Of a stretch of 11,334 bases of DNA, positions 6,501-11,334 are shown one piece after another. A program made the translations under genes and the position numbers. Below the pieces are notes generated by a model. That model had not been told where the DNA came from, did no database searches, and saw nothing but the letters and a program-made list of their open reading frames with translations. Positions within the stretch are counted from its first letter, which is position 1. The number at the start of each line of letters is the position of its first letter. This stretch comes from Haloarculaceae archaeon (GTDB taxonomy: Archaea; Halobacteriota; Halobacteria; Halobacteriales; Haloarculaceae), in assembly GCA_018609665.1 (NCBI GenBank), contig JAHENN010000234.1:1-11334 (forward strand). The letters run 5' to 3'.

Positions 6501-7398
6501 GGTAAACGGGCAGGAAACGGTTCGGGCGCTGTCCGATGGGTCACAGTTAGAGTTGACGACCGCCGGTGGCGGTACCGTTCCCATCGAAATCAGCGCCAGT
6601 CGAGTGTCACTGCCGGATGGGGATGTCATGTTCGGTATCTTCCGGGACATGCAGTTGAAACGGAAGACCGAGCGACTGGAGACGGTCGCCAGCGTTCTGT
6701 CTCACGACCTCCGGAACCCGCTCACCGTCGCACAGGGACGGCTGGGGCTGCTCGCAGAGGAGTTCGAAAGCGAGCATCTCGACCACATCGAGCACGCACA
6801 CAACCGCATTGAGACGCTGATAACGGACGTATTGACGCTTGCCCGGAACGGCGAGCCGGTCGGTGAGACGGAGGCCGTCGCGCTTTCCGATCTCGTCAAC
6901 TCATGCTGGCAGGGCATCGAGACGGAAGATGCCACGCTCGTCGTCGAGACGGACCAGACGATCCGAGCCGATACGAGCCGGCTGCAGCAGCTCCTCGAGA
7001 ACCTGTTCCGGAACTCGATAGACCACGGCGGAACGGACGTGACGGTTACGGTTCGTGACCTGGATGACGGGTTCACCATCGCGGACGATGGCCCCGGTAT
7101 CCAGGTGGACGAGCGCACGCGGATTTTCGACTCCGGCTACTCGACGACCACCGACGGAACGGGCTTTGGGCTGTCGATCGTCCAAGATATTGCTACGGCA
7201 CACGACTGGAACATCTCCGTCGGCGACAGCGACTCCGGCGGGGCACGGTTCGAGATCACTGGTGTTGTCATCGACGCCGAATCGCGGATTGCGATGATGG
7301 ATGCGAGCGCTCCGGTAGACCCCGAACGCGGGGGTGGACGGACGAATCGACCGCTGGCGACGTACAACGGAGTTCTCTCAAGAACGGACGGGTGCTGA
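3598..7398 (+). CDS. Double-core sensor histidine kinase: GAF-HisKA-HATPase-PAS(x5)-HisKA-HATPase
   Basis: This 1266-residue soluble protein has no membrane segment or signal. The order is: GAF (about 28-165); first HisKA with RHNLRN and phospho-acceptor His189; first ATPase (about 284-384) with N-box ELVENAAKH, DDGPG (324-328) and GNGLGL (348-353); PAS at about 401-512, 519-640, 645-765, 771-893 and 902-1019; second HisKA with SHDLRN and His1036; second ATPase (about 1122-1225) with N-box Asn1139, DDGPG (1163-1167) and GTGFGL (1187-1192); then a 40-residue tail. Both cores look intact. The third PAS resembles a LOV domain but has Tyr694 where the photoreactive Cys would be. A stop codon two codons upstream fixes the ATG. 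No receiver domain or response regulator is adjacent, so partners and signals are unknown. GC content and codon choice (ATA, AGA, TTG, AAA) differ from the neighbours, suggesting separate origin. Confidence 0.95.
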   Translation: MSKRINTTPGLEVEGKNLSQIIRDDYAFEEKVQEVLEFGKQYLGADSGHFTRIDVETGHWRAVVSTTPPGQYPENLELDLRTTYCRHAVETDSLVSICDAPEQGLDDDAAFETTGLRSYQGVPVIINGDVYGTVCFVAKTSREPLSDGERLVVELIGQLLERELQRERRETQLTRQTNLTSVLNRVLRHNLRNSMNVIRGSVNMMVEQADDGAYSEAVFDQIDQLIDLSEKARDLDRIVTAEFDYKSIDVTRTLNDVVKTVRQNHPGVSITVEPDVDIAVAAMPTFRRALQELVENAAKHAGDTPTVTISVSSTSNAVEIRISDDGPGLEGHEIDALQAGKETQLAHGNGLGLWLSYWIVTSHDGSIEAAVTDEGTRMTVCIPRKQTPDAEDELTELTQARDRYRAAFETANDAIVIVDDDARIIDANPEAGALYGFDREELLGQPLHRFFPDDIEFDNKWRKFRSGNLQSATETLVRSDGVERRVEYSATADVIPGQHLIVSRDVTDRERQKRTLTAMKERYRTLLEAAPDPVFVADAETGKFIEVNEAAETLLGVSSKEILGRPVTEFHPSEQSEQYRDLFEETIRDDKTKRQLPDGAQIYVVTDSGEQVPVEISFASVSLPEQSVIFGIIRDISEQRERKAKLRSKTRAIDRAPLGITLSDPNEDGNPFVYANERFRDLTGYGDSAIGRNYRHLHGKNTDPEAAARVEQAISAETPVGETLRNHREDGTPFWNRMTIAPVTDETGDLTRWVYFHEDVTERVERRQALQQTTQQLDAVVNASPSPIVAVDTDGHVTLWNDAADSLFGHDDGDAVGQRVRDLDLFRAGTGSELQACIERTLNGETVQNVELEHRNEDGERLTFSVSTAPLRGEADEISGGVVIARDITERRDAEQENESIIRRYKALLDAAPDPVFLADIETGKILEANEAAEELTGKSKERLVGSHQSTLHPTGKGELYREAFERGVNGQETVRALSDGSQLELTTAGGGTVPIEISASRVSLPDGDVMFGIFRDMQLKRKTERLETVASVLSHDLRNPLTVAQGRLGLLAEEFESEHLDHIEHAHNRIETLITDVLTLARNGEPVGETEAVALSDLVNSCWQGIETEDATLVVETDQTIRADTSRLQQLLENLFRNSIDHGGTDVTVTVRDLDDGFTIADDGPGIQVDERTRIFDSGYSTTTDGTGFGLSIVQDIATAHDWNISVGDSDSGGARFEITGVVIDAESRIAMMDASAPVDPERGGGRTNRPLATYNGVLSRTDGC
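5545..5892 (+). other. LOV-like PAS domain lacking the adduct cysteine (within the kinase)
   Basis: Residues about 650-765 of the kinase match the LOV subclass of PAS: FVYANERFRDLTGY, then GRNYRHLHG (691-699), NHREDGTPFWN (726-736) and a closing WVYFHEDVTER. In photoactive LOV domains the second motif is GRNCRFLQG, whose Cys bonds flavin; here it is Tyr694 (codon 5677-5679). The Gln normally found in the last strand also appears replaced, with FH at 756-757. The Asn residues that contact flavin are kept. It may bind flavin redox-sensitively, bind another ligand, or serve only for dimerisation. Confidence 0.65.
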
Positions 7399-7433
7399 TA
7401 CACTCTCCGTATCTTGCACACCAATTCTGACGA

Positions 7434-7454
7434 GGCTCGGGTATGTTCCGAGTC
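7434..7454. terminator. Weak hairpin between convergent genes (possible terminator)
   Basis: In the 112-base gap where the kinase gene and the leftward propeller gene converge, GGCTCGG and CCGAGTC can pair (seven pairs including one G-T) around a seven-base loop. No T-run follows on either strand, so termination here is only suggested by position. I see nothing else in the gap. Confidence 0.25.
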
Positions 7455-7510
7455 CCGTTGCCACGACGGTCGACTATTTCGATCGGATTCCCACGGACAC
7501 CACTAGTGTT

Positions 7511-8818
7511 TCATGACACGGCCGACTCGCTGCCGTCCAGCGCGTACACCGACCCATCGACGCCGACGAACGCCAGTTCGCCGGCCGTCTCCACGCCCGC
7601 GAGTTCCGTTCCCGGCTCGAACTCCCAGCGGACGTCGCCGGAGCCAGGGGCAAGCGCCCACACGCGGCGGTCGGTGTACGCGAAGACCGTCGCGGGCGCG
7701 CCCGCCTCAACGTCGACGCGGCCCCCGACGTCGGGCTCGAAGGCCCAGGCGCGCTCGCCGGAGACGGGGTCGACGGCGTGGACGCCCGCGCCGCCGACGT
7801 AGAGCCGTTCGCTGGTGCGGTCGACGGTCGGGCGGAACCCCTCGTCGCGGCCGACCGGCAGGGTCCAGCGCGTCCCGCCGTCGAGCGGGCTCAGCGCCAG
7901 CAGCCGGCCGCCGGAATCGCCGACGAGGACCGTCTCGTCCGCCGCGGCCCGCGGCGAGGTGACCCGCGAGACGGCGAACTCGAACGCCCGACGCCACAGC
8001 TCCTCGCCCGCGCCGTGGGAGAGCCCGCGGACGACGTCGCCGTCCTGGACGAACACCCGCTCGGCGCGGTTGTCGTAGGCGTGCGACTCCGCGGTGACGC
8101 TCCAGGCCGTCTCGCCGCCCGCGACGTCGAGCGCCCGCAGGCGCCGGGCCGTGTCGGCGAACAGCAGCCCCCGGTAGGCGCGGTGGCCGGTCCGGGCGAC
8201 GTCGCCGGTCTCGGTCCGCCACCGCTCGGTCCCGGCGGCGCCGTCGAGGGCGGCGACGAACGCGCCGTCCTCGTCCGGCTCCCCGTCCCGGCTGCCGACG
8301 AAGACGGTGCCGTCGTCGGCGTCCATCGGGACGGGATGGGTGTCGGCGTCGAACCGCCAGGCCCGCTCGCGCGCCTCGGGGTCGACCGCGTGGACGACGG
8401 AGTCGCCGCTCGCCCGACCGGTCGTAAGGACCAGCAGCGAGCGGTCGCCCGCCTCGAGGTACCGCGGCCGCGTCCGGACCGGGTCGGCGACGCCGAGCCG
8501 CCAGCGCCGGGCGCCGTCTTGGAGCGTCAGCGCCCACAGCGCGTGGTCGTTGGACGTCCGGTCGCCGGCCGCCGCGCTCGCGACGAACACCGAGGGCGTC
8601 TCGGGGCCGCCGCCGAGCGCGACGAGGCCGAGCCGGTCCGATAGTTCGCGGCTCCAGGCGGCGTACTCCGGCGCGTCCGGCGCCGCATCGCCCGGCGTCG
8701 CCGTGCCGAACTCCGGCTCGTCGGTCGGCGCCGACCCGTCGCTGGACCCGAGTTCCGTACACCCCGCGGCGCCGACCGCCAGCGCCGACGCGAGGAACGT
8801 CCGTCGCGTGGAGGGCAT
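7511..8818 (-). CDS. Tat-exported lipoprotein with an eight-bladed PQQ-like beta-propeller
   Basis: The 435-residue protein begins with a twin-arginine signal (STRRTFL, residues 3-9) and a lipobox ending GAAGC with Cys20 as the lipidated residue. A Ser/Thr/Asp/Pro-rich linker (about 21-50) follows. It would be exported folded and anchored outside the membrane. The body repeats a PQQ-like blade motif of the form ALDxxxGxxxW, with the closing Trp at 106, 154, 200, 239, 275, 318, 358 and 398, 36-48 residues apart, and a last half-repeat VYALDGS (424-430). That is enough for eight blades closing on themselves. No catalytic residues of quinoprotein dehydrogenases are apparent, so a scaffold or binding role like BamB-type propellers is likelier than an enzyme; the ligand is unknown. 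It follows the acyl-CoA synthetase on the same strand but has its own TATA-like element. Confidence 0.9.
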   Translation of the reverse strand: MPSTRRTFLASALAVGAAGCTELGSSDGSAPTDEPEFGTATPGDAAPDAPEYAAWSRELSDRLGLVALGGGPETPSVFVASAAAGDRTSNDHALWALTLQDGARRWRLGVADPVRTRPRYLEAGDRSLLVLTTGRASGDSVVHAVDPEARERAWRFDADTHPVPMDADDGTVFVGSRDGEPDEDGAFVAALDGAAGTERWRTETGDVARTGHRAYRGLLFADTARRLRALDVAGGETAWSVTAESHAYDNRAERVFVQDGDVVRGLSHGAGEELWRRAFEFAVSRVTSPRAAADETVLVGDSGGRLLALSPLDGGTRWTLPVGRDEGFRPTVDRTSERLYVGGAGVHAVDPVSGERAWAFEPDVGGRVDVEAGAPATVFAYTDRRVWALAPGSGDVRWEFEPGTELAGVETAGELAFVGVDGSVYALDGSESAVS

Positions 8819-8844
8819 CTTGCAGACGGGTGCGCGTCGCCCGG

Positions 8845-8854
8845 TAAGTATCTT
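8845..8854 (-). promoter_or_regulatory. TATA-like element for the propeller lipoprotein
   Basis: The minus strand reads AAGATACTTA, the only AT-rich run in the 110-base gap after the acyl-CoA synthetase. Its centre lies about 31 bases before the ATG at 8818, predicting a leader of only a few bases and transcription separate from the upstream gene. Confidence 0.45.
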
Positions 8855-8902
8855 CCCGACTCGACGCCTTCCGGCGGCCCGTGCGGGTTCGTCCCGGACG
8901 GC

Positions 8903-8918
8903 CGTCGCGAGCGCGACG
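8903..8918. repeat. GC-rich near-palindrome just downstream of the acyl-CoA synthetase stop
   Basis: CGTCGCG and CGCGACG face each other across AG, ending 11 bases past the synthetase stop codon. It could fold as a hairpin at the mRNA 3' end. Without a T-tract, and in very GC-rich DNA, the evidence is thin. Confidence 0.22.
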
Positions 8919-8928
8919 TGGTGCGACC

Positions 8929-10602
8929 CTACAGCTCCTCGCTCGAGCCGAGCGGGCCGTCCAGCCGCTCCTCGACGTCCTCTTCGAGCTTGAACCGCTG
9001 GACCTTCTGGGTGGCGCTGCGCGGCAGCTCGTCGACGAAGAAGATCCGCCGCGGGTGGGCGTAGGTGGCGACGTGGTCGAGGGAGAACTCACGGAGCTCC
9101 TCCCCGGAGGCGTCGGCGCCCTCCTCGAGGACGACGTAGGCGACCGGCGCCTCGCCCTTGACCTCGTGGGGCGCGCCGACGACGGCGGCCTCGGCGACCG
9201 ACGGGTGCTCGTAGAGGGCGTCCTCGACCTCGGCGGGGTAGATGTTCTCGCCGCCGGCGATGATCATGTCGTCGGCGCGGTCGACCATCCAGAAGTAGCC
9301 GTCCTCGTCGACGCGGGCGATGTCCTCGGTGTAGAACCAGCCGTCGTCGTCGAAGACGGCGTCGGTCTTCTCAGGGCGCTGGTAGTACCCCTCGAAGACG
9401 TTCGGGCCGCGGACGGCGATCTCGCCGGTCACCTGCTCCTCGTCGTCGAAGTCGATGTCGTCGGCCGGGTTCGGCTCGAGGTCGTCGGGGGCGACGCGGG
9501 TCTCGCGGGTCTCGGGGTCGACGAGCTTCAGCTCGACGCCGCGCAGCGCCGGCCCGATGCAGCCGGCGGACTTGCGGACGCCGCGGGCCGGCTCGACGCA
9601 GCCGGCCGGCCCGGTCTCGGTCATCCCCCACCCCTCGGTCATCGGGACGCCCCAGGCCTCCTCGATGGTCCGGCGGGTGTCGTCGGCCAGCGGCGCCGCC
9701 GCGCAGATGACGTCCGTCAGCGACTCCATGTCGTAGGCGTCCGGCTCCTGGCGGTAGGTCTGCCACATCATGTTGTACAGCGCCGGCACGCCCGCGAAGT
9801 TCGTCACCTCGTTTTGCGAGATGGTCTGCAGTATCAGCTCGGGGTCCGGCCGCGGGATGAGATGCATCGTCGCGCCGCTGTGGAGGTACGTGCCCTGGAT
9901 GGCGTTCAGCGCGTAGATGTGGAACATCGGGAGCACGAGGACGATGCTGTCGTCGGGGTCGACCGGCAGCCCACCCCTGTCGTAGGACTCGATCGTCGAC
10001 AGGAGGTTCTCGTGGGTGAGGAGCACGCCCTTCGGCTTGCCGGTCGTCCCGGAGGTGTACGGCTGGCAGGCGACGTCGTCGGGGGCGCGGTCGACGACGT
10101 CGAACTCGTCGTCGGCCGCGGCGACCGCCTGGGAGTAGTTGACGACGCCGTCGTCGCTCACGCCGGAGACGTAGACGTTCGGGACGCCGGCTCGCTCGGC
10201 GAGCTCCGTCGGCCCGACGATGCGGCCCTCCTCGGTGTCCATCCCGCCGGCCAGGAGCGGCGACCCGACCACGTGGTCGACGTCGCCGTCCTCGAGGACG
10301 AACTCGAGGGTGTTCGGCGGCATCCGGAGGTTCAGCGGCACCGGGATGGCGCCGGCCTTGTGGGCGCCGAAGTACGCCTCCGGGAACTGGTCGGTGTTGG
10401 GGATGTAGAGCCCGACCCGGTCACCCGGCTCGACGCCGTTGTCGACGAGGACGTTGGCGACGGCGTTGGCCCGGGCCTCCAGTTCCGCGTACGACGTCTC
10501 CTGGCCCATGAACGTGAGTGCGGTCCTGTCGCCGTACCGGTGGGCGGCCATCGACGGCAGGACGCCCATGTGCTGTAGCGGCTCGCCGTTGTGGTACTCC
10601 AT
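8929..10602 (-). CDS. AMP-forming acyl-CoA synthetase (long/medium-chain fatty acid-CoA ligase type)
   Basis: The 557-residue protein is a complete member of the ANL adenylating superfamily, activating a carboxylic acid with ATP and joining it to CoA. Visible core motifs are the P-loop YTSGTTGKPKG (182-192), the adenine-binding GWGMTETGPAG (324-334), YTED with Asp427, the hinge-region DRADDMIIAGGENIYP (441-456), and the C-terminal catalytic Lys533 within RSATQKVQR (528-536). Total length and motif order match fatty-acyl and crotonobetaine-type ligases; the acid substrate cannot be read from sequence. There is no signal or membrane segment, so it is cytoplasmic, probably feeding beta-oxidation. 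I chose the ATG at 10602 over an in-frame ATG at 10710 because a strong TATA-like tract lies 25 bases upstream and the extra 36 residues are unconserved-looking. An acidic stretch near 373-392 is typical of halophilic proteins. Confidence 0.94.
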   Translation of the reverse strand: MEYHNGEPLQHMGVLPSMAAHRYGDRTALTFMGQETSYAELEARANAVANVLVDNGVEPGDRVGLYIPNTDQFPEAYFGAHKAGAIPVPLNLRMPPNTLEFVLEDGDVDHVVGSPLLAGGMDTEEGRIVGPTELAERAGVPNVYVSGVSDDGVVNYSQAVAAADDEFDVVDRAPDDVACQPYTSGTTGKPKGVLLTHENLLSTIESYDRGGLPVDPDDSIVLVLPMFHIYALNAIQGTYLHSGATMHLIPRPDPELILQTISQNEVTNFAGVPALYNMMWQTYRQEPDAYDMESLTDVICAAAPLADDTRRTIEEAWGVPMTEGWGMTETGPAGCVEPARGVRKSAGCIGPALRGVELKLVDPETRETRVAPDDLEPNPADDIDFDDEEQVTGEIAVRGPNVFEGYYQRPEKTDAVFDDDGWFYTEDIARVDEDGYFWMVDRADDMIIAGGENIYPAEVEDALYEHPSVAEAAVVGAPHEVKGEAPVAYVVLEEGADASGEELREFSLDHVATYAHPRRIFFVDELPRSATQKVQRFKLEEDVEERLDGPLGSSEEL

Positions 10603-10622
10603 GCGCCGGACGTACCGTGGAG

Positions 10623-10631
10623 AATTATTAA
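10623..10631 (-). promoter_or_regulatory. TATA-like element for the acyl-CoA synthetase
   Basis: AATTATTAA on the plus strand gives TTAATAATT on the minus strand, a clear AT tract in GC-rich DNA. It is centred about 25 bases before the ATG at 10602, the best promoter-like element in the window. It supports a leaderless mRNA and the internal start codon. Confidence 0.6.
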
Positions 10632-10638
10632 GCGTTCG

Positions 10639-10650
10639 CCCGGTACCGGG
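10639..10650. promoter_or_regulatory. 12-bp perfect palindrome beside the acyl-CoA synthetase promoter (possible operator)
   Basis: CCCGGTACCGGG lies about eight bases upstream of the synthetase TATA-like tract, just beyond where the BRE would be, and between two divergent promoters. The position suits a regulator-binding site for the synthetase, the small lipoprotein, or both. Palindromes are easy to find in GC-rich DNA, so this is tentative. Confidence 0.33.
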
Positions 10651-10706
10651 GCGGCGACCGGCCGGCGGCTCGGCGGTCGTCTCACCGCTCGAGCCGACGC
10701 GGCGAC

Positions 10707-10713
10707 CCATATG
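10707..10713 (+). promoter_or_regulatory. TATA-like element for the small lipoprotein
   Basis: CCATATG is the AT-richest point before the lipoprotein ATG at 10735 and is centred about 25 bases upstream. The match is short; its value is that it favours the 10735 start over the in-frame ATG at 10711 that it contains. Confidence 0.33.
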
Positions 10714-10734
10714 CCTCCGGCGACAGCCGCCCGT

Positions 10735-11127
10735 ATGGACCGTCGGCAGTGTCTGTCCGCGGTTGGGGTGGTCGTCGTCGGCGCGCTCGCGGGGTGTACC
10801 GAGACCGTCTCCGAGGTCGCCGAACGGACGGGCGGCCAGGTGGAAAACGAGTCCGAACGGGCGGTCAACGAGTCGCTGTCGGACCTGAAGCGGCCGCCGT
10901 CGGCGGACGTGACCGTCGAGTCCGACGGGACGGTACTCGTCCGGTCGCTGGAGCCGGACACCGTCGGCGTGATGTGCGGACTCCCGGAGACCGACGACCC
11001 GGTCGCGGAGGTCCGGAACCGCGAGCGGGCGGTCACCGGTCCGGGGGCCATCGAGGGGTGCGACCGCGAGCGAATCGTCGCGGTCAACGAGGCCGGCGAC
11101 ATCGCGGTCGTCGAGCGGCTGGAGTGA
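10735..11127 (+). CDS. Small Tat-type lipoprotein of unknown function
   Basis: This 130-residue protein opens with DRRQCL (residues 2-7), an Arg-Arg signal, then a hydrophobic run (about 9-19) and the lipobox LAGC with Cys21, so it should be exported and lipid-anchored. The mature part starts with an acidic, probably flexible or helical segment (about 22-55), followed by a small beta-rich-looking domain containing TVESDGTVLVRSLEPD (62-77) and two cysteines, in VMCGLPE and EGCDRE, that could form a disulfide outside the cell. I do not recognise the family. The start at 10735 places the twin arginines at the N-terminus and fits the TATA spacing. It diverges from the acyl-CoA synthetase, and its stop codon directly abuts the stop of the convergent downstream gene. 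Confidence 0.82.
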   Translation: MDRRQCLSAVGVVVVGALAGCTETVSEVAERTGGQVENESERAVNESLSDLKRPPSADVTVESDGTVLVRSLEPDTVGVMCGLPETDDPVAEVRNRERAVTGPGAIEGCDRERIVAVNEAGDIAVVERLE

Positions 11128-11334
11128 TCAGCCCCCGCCGAGGTAGCCGACCGCCAGGCAGGCGGCCGTCCCGAGCGCCAGCAGTCCGTAGTTCGCCACC
11201 GGGTTCGACGCCGTCGCGACGTCCAGCGAGAACCGCCGGCCCGAGACGGGCCACAGCAGCGGGACGCCGGCCGGCGTGAGCGCGTCCGCCAGCAGGTGCG
11301 AGCCGACGCCGACGGCGGCGACGAGGGCCGCGAG
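11128..11334 (-). CDS. YdjM/DUF457-type membrane-bound metal-dependent hydrolase (partial, N-terminus off right edge)
   Basis: Only the last 68 residues are in the window; the gene continues past the right edge. The visible part reads GSHLLADALTPAGVPLLWP, the HxxxD-T-G-LLWP pattern typical of the C-terminal half of YdjM-like inner-membrane metal-dependent hydrolases. After it come a short polar stretch (SGRRFSLD), an ASNPVANYG segment, and a final hydrophobic helix of about 18 residues ending at the stop. The His and Asp would be metal ligands. Physiological substrates of this family are poorly known. Its TGA lies base-to-base against the stop of the convergent small lipoprotein gene, so the two share the palindrome TGATCA and have no intergenic space. 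Confidence 0.8.
   Translation of the reverse strand, partial: LAALVAAVGVGSHLLADALTPAGVPLLWPVSGRRFSLDVATASNPVANYGLLALGTAACLAVGYLGGG

Noticed and set aside
3314..7510. Insertion sequence or integrative element around the kinase
   Set aside because: No transposase, integrase, terminal inverted repeats, target duplication or tRNA was found. Only composition supports acquisition.
8881..10578. A 565-codon plus-strand frame antisense to the acyl-CoA synthetase
   Set aside because: Its low-complexity Val/Asp/Arg/Gly composition is the mirror image of the real gene's codon bias. The minus-strand frame has all adenylation motifs.
10603..10710. A longer N-terminus for the acyl-CoA synthetase from the ATG at 10710
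   Set aside because: The added residues are Arg/Gly/Pro-rich and unlike the family, and they would span the strong TATA-like tract at 10623-10631.
1..11334. tRNA, rRNA, riboswitch or CRISPR array
   Set aside because: No cloverleaf-like segment, conserved rRNA stretch or regularly spaced repeats was seen on reading either strand. A covariance-model search would be the decisive check.

Overview
The window looks like chromosomal DNA from a halophilic archaeon (class Halobacteria). It is very GC-rich. The proteins are loaded with Asp and Glu and poor in Lys. Two exported lipoproteins carry twin-arginine (Tat) signals with a lipobox. Most genes have an AT-rich TATA-like element about 25-31 bases before the start codon, as expected for leaderless or short-leader haloarchaeal mRNAs. 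The genus cannot be fixed from this sequence alone. No rRNA, tRNA, CRISPR array or insertion sequence was seen.

Layout. (1) 1-572, minus: a left-truncated protein resembling a degenerate metallo-beta-lactamase fold. It diverges from (2) 683-3313, plus: a nucleoside catabolism/salvage cluster made of an alpha-D-phosphohexomutase-family enzyme, cytidine deaminase (cdd) and a uridine phosphorylase-type nucleoside phosphorylase (udp). The last two overlap by four bases. (3) 3314-3597: a 284-base AT-richer, gene-poor spacer with three inverted repeats. (4) 3598-7398, plus: a 1266-residue soluble sensory histidine kinase with two complete kinase cores and five PAS domains. Its GC content is clearly lower than that of its flanks. 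(5) 7511-8818, minus: an exported Tat lipoprotein predicted to form an eight-bladed PQQ-like beta-propeller. (6) 8929-10602, minus: an AMP-forming acyl-CoA synthetase. (7) 10735-11127, plus: a small orphan Tat lipoprotein. (8) 11128-11334, minus: the C-terminal end of a YdjM/DUF457-type membrane metal-dependent hydrolase, running off the right edge.

How the genes work together. The clearest functional unit is the trio in (2). Cdd turns (deoxy)cytidine into (deoxy)uridine. Udp phosphorolyses that to uracil and (deoxy)ribose-1-phosphate. The mutase, although it resembles sugar-phosphate mutases acting on hexoses, is in the right place to interconvert pentose-1- and pentose-5-phosphates; that reassignment is inference. 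The remaining genes look like independent units with their own promoters.

The most unusual item is the double-core histidine kinase. It joins a GAF-kinase to a multi-PAS kinase, contains a LOV-like PAS domain lacking the photoreactive cysteine, carries a PAS duplication, and sits in an island of atypical composition without a response regulator beside it. I do not see a clearly new defence or mobile system.
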